This document shows, piece after piece, positions 50,416 through 59,241 of a DNA stretch of 64,000 nt. Made by a program: the position numbers and the translations under genes. The notes beneath the pieces were generated by a model. That model searched no databases, was not told where the DNA came from, and saw only the letters and a program-made list of their open reading frames with translations. The stretch is from the NCBI RefSeq assembly GCF_001898575.1, contig NZ_MKUD01000022.1, positions 152,993 through 216,992 on the forward strand, written 5' to 3'. Source of the stretch: Spirosoma sp. 48-14. GTDB lineage: Bacteria; Bacteroidota; Bacteroidia; Cytophagales; Spirosomataceae. The stretch's first letter is position 1. Every line of letters starts with the position of its first letter.

Positions 50416-51702
50416 ATGTCAACTCTGTTAATACTCCTCTTTGTAACCGGCTACAGTTTAATCACGCTTGAACATTCGATTCGGCTCAACAAAACCGCAA
50501 CAGCGCTTATTACCGGCATTATTTGCTGGACGGCTTATGCGTTGATGAGCGATAATAAAGAGCTAGTTGGCGAGCAGCTCAGCAACCATTTATCGACTAT
50601 TTCCGAAATTCTGTTTTTTCTGCTGGGGGCTATGACCGTTGTCGAATTGATTGATGCCCATGATGGGTTTACGCTCATTACAGACCGAGTTGCTACCCGC
50701 AGTATCCGAACTTTACTCTGGATCATAAGTCTGCTGGCGTTTTTCCTGTCGGCGTTGCTGGATAACCTAACAACGGCTATTGTCATGGTGTCAGTAGCCC
50801 GTAAGCTGGTGCGTAATACAGAACAGCGTCATATTATGGCCGGAATGATCATTGTAGCTTCAAATGCTGGAGGGGCCTGGTCGCCCATTGGCGATGTAAC
50901 AACCACAATGCTCTGGATTGGAGGGCAGGTGACGACCCTGGCTATTATTCGCGGTTTATTCCTGCCCAGTCTCATATCAATGGTCGTCCCCTTGGTATTG
51001 CTGACCCGATTGCAGCCGAAGGAAGAAATTAAATCGTCATCGCAGGGTATTAGTCGACCGTATGTGACACCCATTGCGCGTCGGTATCGGCGGATCATGT
51101 TAGCCGTCGGGTTGGGGGGGATGCTATTTGTGCCGATTTTCAAGACATTGACCCATTTGCCTCCTTACATGGGGATGATGCTGGTTTTAGGAATGATTTG
51201 GGTAGTATCGGAAGTGTTGCATAGTGATAAGGATGAGTCGGAGCGGAAACGGTTTACGGCGGCACATGCGCTAAGTCGGATCGATGTACCGAGTATCTTA
51301 TTCTTTCTGGGGATATTACTGGCGGTGGGTGCACTGGAAGCCACATCTATCCTGCCGGCATTGGCCGAATCCTTAAACAAGGCAGTAGGCAATCTGGATG
51401 CCATCGTGTTCCTGATTGGGATCGTTTCAGCAGTGGTCGATAATGTGCCCATCGTAGCAGCCGCTATGGGTATGTACGATTTACAAACCTATCCGGCCGA
51501 TGCTAAACTTTGGGAGTTTCTGGCCTACTGTGCAGGTACCGGAGGAAGTTTACTGGTAATTGGTTCGGCTGCGGGGGTGGCTGTGATGGGCATGGAGCGC
51601 CTGTCATTTGGCTGGTATTTACGAAAAATTAGCTGGTTGGCACTAATCGGCTATGTAGCTGGTGCTTTGGTCTATCTGGCTGAATTTGCCCTGTCGAATT
51701 AG
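50416..51702 (+). CDS. nhaD: Na+/H+ antiporter NhaD
   Basis: Inner-membrane sodium/proton antiporter of the ion transporter superfamily; 428 residues, usual length. Twelve to thirteen helices are predicted. Characteristic segments are EILFFLLGAMTVVELIDAHDGF, FFLSALLDNLTTAIVMVSVARKL (the DNLT motif), IVASNAGGAWSPIGDVTTTMLWIGGQV, LFFLGILLAVGALEATSILPALAE, AVVDNVPIVAAAMGM (second DN motif) and AGTGGSLLVIGSAAGVAVMGMER. Two antiporters in 3 kb suggest a role in alkali or salt response. There is no evident co-transcribed regulator. Confidence 0.93.
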   Translation: MSTLLILLFVTGYSLITLEHSIRLNKTATALITGIICWTAYALMSDNKELVGEQLSNHLSTISEILFFLLGAMTVVELIDAHDGFTLITDRVATRSIRTLLWIISLLAFFLSALLDNLTTAIVMVSVARKLVRNTEQRHIMAGMIIVASNAGGAWSPIGDVTTTMLWIGGQVTTLAIIRGLFLPSLISMVVPLVLLTRLQPKEEIKSSSQGISRPYVTPIARRYRRIMLAVGLGGMLFVPIFKTLTHLPPYMGMMLVLGMIWVVSEVLHSDKDESERKRFTAAHALSRIDVPSILFFLGILLAVGALEATSILPALAESLNKAVGNLDAIVFLIGIVSAVVDNVPIVAAAMGMYDLQTYPADAKLWEFLAYCAGTGGSLLVIGSAAGVAVMGMERLSFGWYLRKISWLALIGYVAGALVYLAEFALSN

Positions 51703-51748
51703 TAGCTGTTAATCGGGAAAAGTTTTGTGCGCAAAGCTTGCTGTATAC

Positions 51749-51779
51749 TTGATGTTTACTCCTTCATATAGTACCTTTG
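51749..51779 (+). promoter_or_regulatory. Bacteroidota-type promoter before the 232-residue secreted protein
   Basis: TTG (51749-51751) and TACCTTTG (51772-51779, matching TAnnTTTG) are separated by 20 nt, the expected -33/-7 spacing. Start of translation is 22 nt further. Confidence 0.55.
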
Positions 51780-51801
51780 GTAGGATAAAATGTAAATAAT
51801 C

Positions 51802-52500
51802 ATGAGAAAAACAGGACTTATCGTAGCTTTTCTGATGGGTTGGCAAACCTTGCTGGCTCAATCAACGCCAACCGCCGAAGAAATCATGGACAAATACATT
51901 ACCGCTATCGGTGGCAAAGACGCCTTATTGAAAGTTACTGATCTGACTACGAATATGTCGTCGGAGATGAATGGTAACGCCATCATTATGACTCGCAAGC
52001 AAAAGCTACCCAACAAATTCTCGATGGTTATTAATGCCAATGGCATGGAGGTCATGAAGCAAACGAGCGATGGCGAAAAAGTCGTAATGGGAGGGATGCA
52101 GGGAAGTCGCACGCTGGATGGCCCCATGGCTAAACAGATGGTGGTTATGAACACACTTTTCCCGGAGCTACACTATGCCGAAAACGGGGTGAAAAGTACG
52201 GTAGTGGGCCCCGAAAAAGTGGATGGGAAAGACACGTATAAGTTAAGTCATTCAACGGGCGATGGTGGTGCCACCTGGACGGATAACTTTGACACCACAA
52301 CGGGGCTGAAAGTACAGTCGACGACCAAAACGCAGCAGGGGGAAATGACGACAGTCTATGCTGATTATAAGGAAGCTAATGGAATTAAATTCCCGATGAC
52401 ACTCCTGCAGCAATCACCGCGTGGCCCAATGACCATGTCGGTCGATAACGTCAAGGTAAATAAAGGCCTAAAAGATTCTGATTTCAATACCGCACAGTGA
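51802..52500 (+). CDS. Secreted LolA/LolB-like lipoprotein-sorting-related protein
   Basis: 232 residues with a signal peptide (MRKTGLIVAFLMGWQTLLAQ). The mature start TPTAEEIMDKYITAIGGKDALLKVTDLTTNMSSEMNG and the long antiparallel strands (KLPNKFSMVINANGMEVMKQTSDGEKVVM, TYKLSHSTGDGGATWTDNFDTTTGLKVQSTT, TTVYADYKEANGIKFPMTLLQ) resemble the open beta-barrel of LolA/LolB-type proteins annotated as outer-membrane lipoprotein-sorting proteins in Bacteroidota. It probably binds a lipid or hydrophobic ligand in the periplasm. It has its own promoter and terminator, so it is monocistronic. Confidence 0.75.
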   Translation: MRKTGLIVAFLMGWQTLLAQSTPTAEEIMDKYITAIGGKDALLKVTDLTTNMSSEMNGNAIIMTRKQKLPNKFSMVINANGMEVMKQTSDGEKVVMGGMQGSRTLDGPMAKQMVVMNTLFPELHYAENGVKSTVVGPEKVDGKDTYKLSHSTGDGGATWTDNFDTTTGLKVQSTTKTQQGEMTTVYADYKEANGIKFPMTLLQQSPRGPMTMSVDNVKVNKGLKDSDFNTAQ

Positions 52501-52520
52501 ACCGTGTTCTGGTTGATTCA

Positions 52521-52558
52521 ACTTCCTAAATGTGTTGACACGTTTGGGAAGTTTTTTT
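52521..52558. terminator. Intrinsic terminator shared with the exosortase gene end
   Basis: ACTTCCTAAATGTG pairs with CACGTTTGGGAAGT (two wobbles) across TTGA, followed by seven T. Convergent xrtN ends at 52567. Confidence 0.8.
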
Positions 52559-52566
52559 GGGGGATA

Positions 52567-53682
52567 TTATACCTGGAATAAGGGCTTTTCGGAGGTAATA
52601 TTGACCAGTACGAATCCGGTTGTCCCGTTTATCATAGCAGCCCGCATATTCAACTGGCTGGTCGTAACGATTGCTCCATTGCTGAACCACCAGACCGTAT
52701 GTAGAATTTGGCCCTTCTTCTGTAGCTCGCCTGCATAAGCCGGATGCCCATTAAACAAAATTTCTCGTACATGTCGAAGTTCATAGCCACTGCCGAGCCA
52801 ACAGACCATGGGACTATGATCGGCACTGATCCAATCGGTCTGGGGTTTTATGTAGATAAGTAAACCCGGTTTGGCTAATTGGACGAAACCATTCTGAAGG
52901 GGTTTGCAATGACAATCGGCGGTGTAGCGATGCCAGCTTGTATCCGTGCGTTGCAGAGAACGACACCAATCAGTAGCTGGCGTAGTATGGCTGGTTGTTA
53001 GCATACGAAAGCCAATACCAAAAGCCAGTAAACAAACGCTCCAGCCCGCCGATTTTAGCATAGTATTTGAGGTTGGAGTGTATGCATAAGCCGAGTCAGA
53101 CTTTCCGTGTCGTTTTACCAGCATACTGGCCATCCACCAGCTTGGTCCCCAGGTATAAACCCCTACGCACACCAGCCCAATGACTTCATGGGCCAGTGTA
53201 CCCGGCATTGCTGTAAACGCGACCAGCAAAACAATTCGAAACAGATTGCATAGCACAGTTAAACCTAAGGTAACCATTTCATAAATAAAGAGCCAGCCTA
53301 GTAGGACTCGTTTATGCTGGAGTCGTTCCTGCCAGATGAGACTGAACAGGCTTACCAGCAACGATACACCAGTCAGTTGTAACCCCATACAGGCTGGGTC
53401 GACAGCCATCTCAATAGGCTCGGTACCAGATGCGGTTCGTATCAGTACATTGCCGTCAACCTGCACCGACAGGCCAGCCGCGTTTAACAGATAACCAGCC
53501 CAGGTACTTAGTTTCAGGCGGATGGGAAACGAAAAAAGGCTCGATAGGTACCGTAAGCCCGGTGATAGCAGGCATAATGTGAGTAATCGGCCAGTCCACC
53601 GTTCGCGTCCGAAAGTGCCGGGCCACCAGGCATATACCAGCAACGCTATCGCCAGCCAGGAAATCAGATCAAGAGAGGGCAT
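52567..53682 (-). CDS. xrtN: Exosortase of the XrtN type with EpsI-like C-terminal part
   Basis: Membrane transpeptidase-like protein of 371 residues. About eight helices are predicted. The exosortase triad is Cys98 (DPACMGLQLTGVSLL), Arg149 (LCNLFRIVLLVAF) and His165 (GTLAHEVIGLVC). Residues about 215-371 form a soluble part containing HSPMVCWLGSGY (289-300), resembling the HSPexC..G.GW motif of EpsI-family proteins that are often fused to or next to exosortases. The gene overlaps the upstream VIT-protein gene by 14 bp, so the two are translationally coupled. It is best matched to exosortase N, a Bacteroidota type with one dedicated target. No exopolysaccharide genes are present. Confidence 0.85.
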   Translation of the reverse strand: MPSLDLISWLAIALLVYAWWPGTFGRERWTGRLLTLCLLSPGLRYLSSLFSFPIRLKLSTWAGYLLNAAGLSVQVDGNVLIRTASGTEPIEMAVDPACMGLQLTGVSLLVSLFSLIWQERLQHKRVLLGWLFIYEMVTLGLTVLCNLFRIVLLVAFTAMPGTLAHEVIGLVCVGVYTWGPSWWMASMLVKRHGKSDSAYAYTPTSNTMLKSAGWSVCLLAFGIGFRMLTTSHTTPATDWCRSLQRTDTSWHRYTADCHCKPLQNGFVQLAKPGLLIYIKPQTDWISADHSPMVCWLGSGYELRHVREILFNGHPAYAGELQKKGQILHTVWWFSNGAIVTTSQLNMRAAMINGTTGFVLVNITSEKPLFQV

Positions 53683-56323
53683 AGTGCTTTCGCCAGATTA
53701 ACCAACCAAGTAATAAGACTAGGAGCCCCAATAGCGCCCATTCCTGTGGCTCAGGTACCGCCCCTTCTTCTTTCAATGTCGCATTCTCAAGACCAGATTT
53801 GTCCTTTTTAATACCGAATCGGTCGTAGTCAGCTGTAGTTTCGAGGACGACCAGACTGGATAAAGGCGAAACAATGTTGGCCAGTTGAGCTTGCAGAATC
53901 AGCGTATCCGTCTGGTAGTTTTTTACGAAATACTTCCTGCCAATGTGTTGTAACAACTGGTTATAGCTGAAGAGCCGCGCCAGGTGGTCGGGGGCTGTCG
54001 ATGCGTTCGTAGCTTGTGTGTTGACCGATTGAATAGCCATATGAGCTTCTGGTATACTACTACGTGATGAATCGCGGATAGACTGGGGGAATTGGCGTTT
54101 TTTGTAGAAATCAATGAGCGTACATGTGTTGCCATTCAGCACATTCAGTACACCCAGTTCAGCCAGTGTTTTTAGATAAGGAGGCAAATTGACTCGCCCG
54201 TCATTCGAGGTGAAACAGAAGGTTCGAACAGGAGGCTGTGCATTGGCCAGTTCACTAAACCGATCGGCGAAACGACTGTTTTGCAAATCGCTCAGGACTG
54301 GCCCTGTCATTGCCCCTTTCGTAATAAGTAAGGCAGTGGCAGGGTGGTGTATCCGGTAGATCGGAAACAAGCTGAACGCTTGCTGATGGAGCCGGTCGTA
54401 AGTAACGTCGAGGTCAGATTCCCGGACTTGTTTGAGGCCATCATCGAATATCCACACCCGACAGTTACGTCGTTTTGCCGCCGTCCAGTAAGCCGTGGTG
54501 AATTCATCTTTCCGCCACGATGCATTAACGTCCAGATAGACGTCGGTGGGTGTAAACGTTTCACTCATTTGTCGAAGGGGTAGTACCCGATAACCCGTTC
54601 CGTTCAGGACAAAGACTTCGTTGGATAATGGGGGAGCCTGGAACCGAACTTCCCAACCCGGATGGTAATTCCCCTGATGCGTCAGTATGTTTTCCTGAAG
54701 GCCATCTAAAAACCAAGGCGTTTGCAGGTCGGTTGGATGCGAGGCAAAGTCGATGTGGATGAGTTCGTTTGCTGAGCTGGCGTCGGGGCCTTCGACTATG
54801 GGAGCCTGGTAAACTAAGTAATTGTCTGAAAGGCGTAGCGGGGAGGTGACTCCAATTTTTACGCGTCGATCCTGCCCGGCCCGACACGGAAATACGCGGA
54901 CGGTTACGCGGTTTCCTTCCTGCCAGTGAACCACCGATGGATCGCGTGCCAGTCTCCGGGAGTCAACACCAACAATGGTTCGATAAGCGGTATCGGCTTT
55001 GGCAACCGTAGTTAGTCGGGCGGGTTCTTCACGGCCATTCACCCAAAGCGACATGGAGGAAACCACCGACCCGGCAGGTAATTGAAAGGTAAAAAGGGCC
55101 TCTTCAGTGGTGTTTCGAGCCTGGTTCCGAATGCGGAAGGTTTGCTCGGTGTAGCTAATCCGGAACTGTGGCCAGATCCGAATCTGCGAAACCACATCTT
55201 CGGTGATGAGGTGGCGTCCAGTCCAAAGTTTTTCTTCGGCTCCGTGCCGATTGGCCGATAGTACTTTTAGTAAGGCCAGTTGATCAGCATTATCCAGTAC
55301 ATCGGCAGGAAACAATAAGGAGGCAATGGCAACCAGCGGGTCATGTTCCCGAACCTCGTCGAGTTTGGTAAAACTGGTTAGGCCGATACCAGTACCACTA
55401 TCCCCAAGCATCCGATCATACACCCGATCGCTTAGCAGTAACCGATTGGTAATCCAGGTGGGTTTCAAGCGTTGGGCTATAAGCACCCAATCGGGCAGAT
55501 CGCTTGTTTTACGAACCGTAGCTTCTAGCTGTGTCTGTTCAATACTGTTTAAGTCATGAATCCAGCCACTCAGGAAAAGCCCAAGCGCAAGGATCGGTGT
55601 GATCGCCCCAACGCCTATTCCCAGCCGTAGATGTTCGTCCTGATGACCATCGAACCAGAGTCGTTTGCCCAGGGCGATGGTAAACAGGAGGGGAATAAAG
55701 GTATGAATGGATAGCCCCAGGCCGATCAGCATAGGAATGCTGATGAGGTAGATGGGCGCAATGTAAATAGCCATGTACAGAAATAGCCACCACCCAATAG
55801 CCAGTGAGGCATAGAGGGCTTGCTGCATCCGAACCGATAAAGCATCTTTCCAGGCGAAAAGTACCATCGCCACACCCGTTATGACCAGCGCCCAGCATAG
55901 CCAGGTGGTTGATTGCTGAAAAACCGCTAACTCCCGATTCAGCCCATAGGCGCTAATAAGCCACAAAAGTAATCCGACCCATCGTGTCGGTCTGCCTGCA
56001 GCATAGTGGTCGGAACGGTACCTGAAATAGCCCTGTGTCCATAAAAGAATCGAAAAGATGACGGCTAAACAATAGTGAAGCATGATCATCCCTCCGTTAT
56101 AATTGCCTGCCTGACGAGAATCGCCCAGCAGTTCATACACTAAAAATGCCCCGCCCGATGTAGCCAGGAACCCTAAACCGATACCAAACCATGAATCCTG
56201 AAACGGCTCCAGAAAGCGGGTTCGGGCAGAAGAATTGGGAAAGTCATGGTCCGTGGCATCAGGCTGAATGGCAGTGCCCCGTACAGGTGAGGTAAATAAA
56301 CGGGTAGTTGATTTTGGGTTCAT
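53669..56323 (-). CDS. VIT-domain membrane protein, presumed XrtN substrate
   Basis: 884 residues. Residues about 47-255 hold six or more membrane helices. A VIT (inter-alpha-trypsin) domain follows at about 385-495 (YTEQTFRIRNQARNTTEEALFTFQLPAGSVV, WQEGNRVTVRVFP). Residues 500-840 are an uncharacterised, probably soluble, part; no clear MIDAS DxSxS motif is seen. The C-terminus is a PEP-CTERM-like sorting signal: VPEPQEW (856-862), a membrane helix (LLGLLVLLLGWLIW) and a basic end RKHYALS. The gene overlaps xrtN by 14 bp. A palindromic operator lies 5 bp before the start. The known XrtN/VIT pairing supports the substrate role. Confidence 0.85.
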   Translation of the reverse strand: MNPKSTTRLFTSPVRGTAIQPDATDHDFPNSSARTRFLEPFQDSWFGIGLGFLATSGGAFLVYELLGDSRQAGNYNGGMIMLHYCLAVIFSILLWTQGYFRYRSDHYAAGRPTRWVGLLLWLISAYGLNRELAVFQQSTTWLCWALVITGVAMVLFAWKDALSVRMQQALYASLAIGWWLFLYMAIYIAPIYLISIPMLIGLGLSIHTFIPLLFTIALGKRLWFDGHQDEHLRLGIGVGAITPILALGLFLSGWIHDLNSIEQTQLEATVRKTSDLPDWVLIAQRLKPTWITNRLLLSDRVYDRMLGDSGTGIGLTSFTKLDEVREHDPLVAIASLLFPADVLDNADQLALLKVLSANRHGAEEKLWTGRHLITEDVVSQIRIWPQFRISYTEQTFRIRNQARNTTEEALFTFQLPAGSVVSSMSLWVNGREEPARLTTVAKADTAYRTIVGVDSRRLARDPSVVHWQEGNRVTVRVFPCRAGQDRRVKIGVTSPLRLSDNYLVYQAPIVEGPDASSANELIHIDFASHPTDLQTPWFLDGLQENILTHQGNYHPGWEVRFQAPPLSNEVFVLNGTGYRVLPLRQMSETFTPTDVYLDVNASWRKDEFTTAYWTAAKRRNCRVWIFDDGLKQVRESDLDVTYDRLHQQAFSLFPIYRIHHPATALLITKGAMTGPVLSDLQNSRFADRFSELANAQPPVRTFCFTSNDGRVNLPPYLKTLAELGVLNVLNGNTCTLIDFYKKRQFPQSIRDSSRSSIPEAHMAIQSVNTQATNASTAPDHLARLFSYNQLLQHIGRKYFVKNYQTDTLILQAQLANIVSPLSSLVVLETTADYDRFGIKKDKSGLENATLKEEGAVPEPQEWALLGLLVLLLGWLIWRKHYALS

Positions 56324-56328
56324 AAAAG

Positions 56329-56347
56329 TACTTTGTTTTTCAAAGTA
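56329..56347. promoter_or_regulatory. Palindromic operator before the VIT gene
   Basis: TACTTTG-TTTTT-CAAAGTA, a perfect 7+7 palindrome with a 5-nt spacer, begins 5 nt upstream of the minus-strand ATG at 56323. The same element occurs before the DUF1361 gene at 59242. The adjacent winged-helix regulator is the natural candidate to bind it. Confidence 0.75.
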
Positions 56348-56434
56348 AAATGATAAATAAAAAATATAGCCAACCTATCAACGAGAGTTGAAAGAACGGA
56401 CTAGTGCCTAGCTAAGTCTTCAGTAGCTAAGCTG

Positions 56435-56734
56435 CTACATATTTTTAATAAATGCTTCCAGGGCGTTCAGGTGATCGGTAAACGCTTGCTGACCGGCTGG
56501 GGTAGCCGAATACGTAGTGTTGGGTTTGCGGCCAACAAACTGTTTCTGTACCAAAACATAGCCTGCGTCTTCCAGCGCACGGAGGTGCGTGGCGAGGTTG
56601 CCATCGGTTAAGCTAAGTAATTCTTTCAGCGCGTTGAAACTCAGAGAGTCATTGACCATTAGGACCGACATAATACTCAGCCGCGCTTTGCTTTCAAAGG
56701 CTTTGTTAAACTGAGCCAGCAGGTCGTTCTTCAT
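56435..56734 (-). CDS. Winged-helix transcriptional regulator
   Basis: 99 residues forming one winged-helix domain of the HTH_34/ArsR-MarR-like kind: FNKAFESKARLSIMSVLMVNDSLSFNALKELLSLTDGNLATHLRALEDAGYVLVQKQFVGRKPNTTYSATPAGQQAFTDHLNALEAFI. There are no metal-binding cysteines, so ligand sensing is not obvious. Its start overlaps the end of the membrane-protein gene by 29 bp, so the two are translated together. It lies 111 bp before the VIT gene and probably binds the TACTTTG-N5-CAAAGTA sites; that is inference. Confidence 0.85.
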   Translation of the reverse strand: MKNDLLAQFNKAFESKARLSIMSVLMVNDSLSFNALKELLSLTDGNLATHLRALEDAGYVLVQKQFVGRKPNTTYSATPAGQQAFTDHLNALEAFIKNM

Positions 56735-57377
56735 GTGGGGTACGTTCGTATTTATAATACATGGCTAAGCCATAGGCAATATGCAGCAGGCCAAATCCAA
56801 TAGCCCAGGTCAGCAGGTTATAGCCTGGCCAGAACAAGGAAAGTAAGCCGAGAGCAATTTCGCAGTAGGCTAACGATTCAACGTCGCGCAGGGTGTATTT
56901 GCTCCCGTTGAGCAGGGCCAGACCGTAAAAAATCAGTGTTGCCGGAAAAGATAGCCAAATCAGGTTATAATACAGTAACGCCAGACAAAATACACCTCCG
57001 GTTGCCAACGGAACGATCATAGCCCATAACAACCGTTTCGACGGTTGATTCCAGACGGTCAATCCCTGACGCCTGGCTTTACGAACGGTAAAATACGTGC
57101 CAGATGCCAGCGCTAAGGCCAATACGCTAATGGCTACGGTTACCAGAAACTGCCTGACATCGTGCTGATTGACAGGATTGCCCGGTCGTGAGTCGTAAGT
57201 GCCTATGGTCGTAAACAGACCCGTGCGTAGTCGTGTATAAACAACAGCCGCTCCTCCGAGTGCAATTACCCCGGCCGATACGCCCGATAAACCACTAAGC
57301 GACAGAAATTTGGAAGACCGCTCCATTAATAGGCGGATTTCCGACAGGGTTTGCAGATGTTCGCGGGATTCGTGCAT
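56706..57377 (-). CDS. Polytopic membrane protein coupled to the winged-helix regulator
   Basis: 223 residues, unknown function. The N-terminal cytoplasmic helix HESREHLQTLSEIRLLMERSSKFLSLSG precedes about six membrane helices (GVSAGVIALGGAAVVYT, FLVTVAISVLALALASGTYFTV, LLWAMIVPLATGGVFCLALLYY, LSFPATLIFYGLALL, IALGLLSLFWPGYNLLTWAIGFGLLHIAYGLAMYYKYE). The 29-bp overlap with the regulator gene suggests a sensor-regulator or regulator-sequestering pair, as in other winged-helix/membrane pairs of Bacteroidota. No catalytic motif was seen. Confidence 0.7.
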   Translation of the reverse strand: MHESREHLQTLSEIRLLMERSSKFLSLSGLSGVSAGVIALGGAAVVYTRLRTGLFTTIGTYDSRPGNPVNQHDVRQFLVTVAISVLALALASGTYFTVRKARRQGLTVWNQPSKRLLWAMIVPLATGGVFCLALLYYNLIWLSFPATLIFYGLALLNGSKYTLRDVESLAYCEIALGLLSLFWPGYNLLTWAIGFGLLHIAYGLAMYYKYERTPHEERPAGSV

Positions 57378-57446
57378 GGCTACGTATGAGTCAGAAAGGT
57401 AAAGATTGGGTAATAGGAATACGAAATATAAACTATAGGCTTTCGA

Positions 57447-57878
57447 TTAGAAGCAGGCCAGAGTTGGGTCGAATGGAATCGAAAACCAGAGTCTGGAATT
57501 ATTTGTCATGCTTAGAAAATCATTGAGCAAATGGCTGCCGAAAATAATAATACCAACGAGTACGGCAGCTATGACCAGGATCAACACTGCGCCGGATGAA
57601 AGGTCTTTGATCGCTTTGATTTGCGGATGGATACCCGGTGAAACAAAGTCGCACAATTTTTCGATGGCCGTATTAAAGGCCTCTGCCGCCCAGACCAGAC
57701 CAATTTGGGTCAGGATAATGGTCCATTCGATATGGGTCAGTTGAACCCAGAAACCACCTGCCAAAACCAGTCCGGCTACCAATAGATGTACTTTGGCATT
57801 GTTCTCGAAACGGAACAAGTCCAGAATACCCTGCCCGGCAAACCCAAAACTTCGGATGACCTTTCGAAAATCAATCAT
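57447..57878 (-). CDS. dgkA: Diacylglycerol/undecaprenol kinase family protein
   Basis: Small three-helix membrane lipid kinase, 143 residues, of the DgkA family; in non-enteric bacteria these mostly act on undecaprenol or diacylglycerol. Diagnostic parts are RSFGFAGQGILDLFRFENNAKVHLLVAG at the N-terminus and GLVWAAEAFNTAIEKLCDFVSPGIHPQIKAIKDLSSGAVLI, with the catalytic and Mg-binding glutamates in E.FNTAIE and the K..KD..SGAV motif. The C-terminal 25 residues extend beyond the usual family end. It is in the minus-strand run between the membrane protein and the hypothetical gene; a role in envelope lipid recycling fits the exosortase context but is not shown. Confidence 0.85.
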   Translation of the reverse strand: MIDFRKVIRSFGFAGQGILDLFRFENNAKVHLLVAGLVLAGGFWVQLTHIEWTIILTQIGLVWAAEAFNTAIEKLCDFVSPGIHPQIKAIKDLSSGAVLILVIAAVLVGIIIFGSHLLNDFLSMTNNSRLWFSIPFDPTLACF

Positions 57879-57910
57879 ACCGCAAACATAGCATTGCAGC
57901 CTGGAATAGC

Positions 57911-58489
57911 CTACCTCGATTTTCGAGGGCGGACATCATTAAATTTTGTCAAAATCAGTTGACTTCTACGATCGATTATTTTGTAGTAATACGTAAAAGC
58001 GGGTTTTAAGGTGTCTTCCGCCGATTCCACAAGAAACAAATGCCGTGTTCCTTCACTATCAGTAGGATTATCTAACTGGTAAGGATACCACCACGACTCC
58101 GTTGATGTATCATGAACAATACCGCCAATCCGATTGCGATTCAAGAATTTTATCACGCTTAGCAACCGAGCAACCTTGGCTTTCGGCAAATTTACAAACC
58201 CTGGATTGAGTAGGGACACCGTGTCGATTTTGCCAATGTTGTAGTGAGAGCGAAGCATAGTCGATTTATCAACCTTGAAATGAAAAATACTGTCCTGGCG
58301 GACATAGCAACTTAAAAATATGGTTGGATTGATCGCTTCACACCATTGACGTAATACGCGCATTGAGTCCTGAACGGATTGGACCGGATCGTTCAGCGCG
58401 ATCTGGGATTGATAAACCACCGGGCTTGGTCTGAAAGCAAAGTAGTAGACCAAACCAGCAATACCTATGGGAGCAATAAGAAATTTCAT
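57911..58489 (-). CDS. Hypothetical protein with N-terminal membrane anchor
   Basis: Not recognised. 192 residues: an N-terminal hydrophobic segment (LIAPIGIAGLVYYFAF) likely acts as a signal anchor, then a mostly soluble alpha/beta part with no known motif (VQSVQDSMRVLRQWCEAINPTIFLSCYVRQDSIFHF, YKIIDRRSQLILTKFND). It lies 45 bp after the DUF1361 gene and 32 bp before dgkA on the same strand, so it probably belongs to the same transcript starting at the 59242 operator. Confidence 0.55.
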   Translation of the reverse strand: MKFLIAPIGIAGLVYYFAFRPSPVVYQSQIALNDPVQSVQDSMRVLRQWCEAINPTIFLSCYVRQDSIFHFKVDKSTMLRSHYNIGKIDTVSLLNPGFVNLPKAKVARLLSVIKFLNRNRIGGIVHDTSTESWWYPYQLDNPTDSEGTRHLFLVESAEDTLKPAFTYYYKIIDRRSQLILTKFNDVRPRKSR

Positions 58490-58534
58490 GTAGAGTGCTT
58501 CTAAAAAGCTATTATATAAATGCCTGAACTGAAG

Positions 58535-59233
58535 CTAAGAATGGTCGTCATGGGCTGCATACCAGTAGAAAGCGATGTAGAGCGCTATCAGAACGAAGCC
58601 ATAAGCCAGGGTCAATTGTACGCTTAAATGATCATGATAGGCATGAGCGATGGCCCTGGTCAGGGAGGTCGGGCGTGCCAGAACATCCCAACTATTCCAA
58701 CGACCAAACCGACCCAGGTAAATCCCAAATCCCGACAGGAGCTGACTGGTCGTGATAACCGCCCAGGTATACACGTTGCCAAGCAGTGGCTTGACCATAC
58801 GGTGAACGATTAGTATCGAGTAAAGGCCTGTTAGTAAGCCAGTCAGGGCGAATATAAAGATGGACATCGTGTCGAACCAGAGCAACGGATGGTCGATATA
58901 TTTAAGATGAAATAAATCGGTAATGATGTAGGGGGCGTTGGGAAGAAAAGCTAGCCAGAGCATCAGACCACTTAGCATCAGCCACGGACTTCGAAAGCCA
59001 GCCGTTCGCAGATCGCGAAGGGTAAGTATGGTGCCAAGCGGAAACCAGGCTAAAGCCAGATTCCAGGTGAGGCATATAAAGAACCACCAGTTTCCGGTCA
59101 ATAGCCCGCGTGCCACAACCAGACTCAGCCCAGTGGCGCTTAGCAAGGCTAAAATGCGTAGTCCTTTACCTGACCGGGCATCCCGGTGCTCCCAAAAGCC
59201 AGAGCGATACGAAGGAGAATATAGTGTTTGCAT
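58535..59233 (-). CDS. DUF1361 family membrane protein
   Basis: 232 residues with six to seven membrane helices. The DUF1361 signature is LMLWLAFLPNAPYIITDLFHLKYID, followed by LLWFDTMSIFIFALTGLLTGLYSI and LSGFGIYLGRFGRWNSWDVLARP. The function is unknown. The gene starts 8 bp from the second TACTTTG-N5-CAAAGTA palindrome (59242), linking it to the VIT/xrtN genes in regulation. It is probably first of a five-gene minus-strand series (DUF1361, hypothetical, dgkA, membrane protein, regulator). Confidence 0.88.
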   Translation of the reverse strand: MQTLYSPSYRSGFWEHRDARSGKGLRILALLSATGLSLVVARGLLTGNWWFFICLTWNLALAWFPLGTILTLRDLRTAGFRSPWLMLSGLMLWLAFLPNAPYIITDLFHLKYIDHPLLWFDTMSIFIFALTGLLTGLYSILIVHRMVKPLLGNVYTWAVITTSQLLSGFGIYLGRFGRWNSWDVLARPTSLTRAIAHAYHDHLSVQLTLAYGFVLIALYIAFYWYAAHDDHS

Positions 59234-59241
59234 ATTTAAAG

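Noticed and set aside
56401..56434. Possible hairpin after the winged-helix regulator gene
   Set aside because: Pairing is short and several alternative folds exist; no clear terminator.
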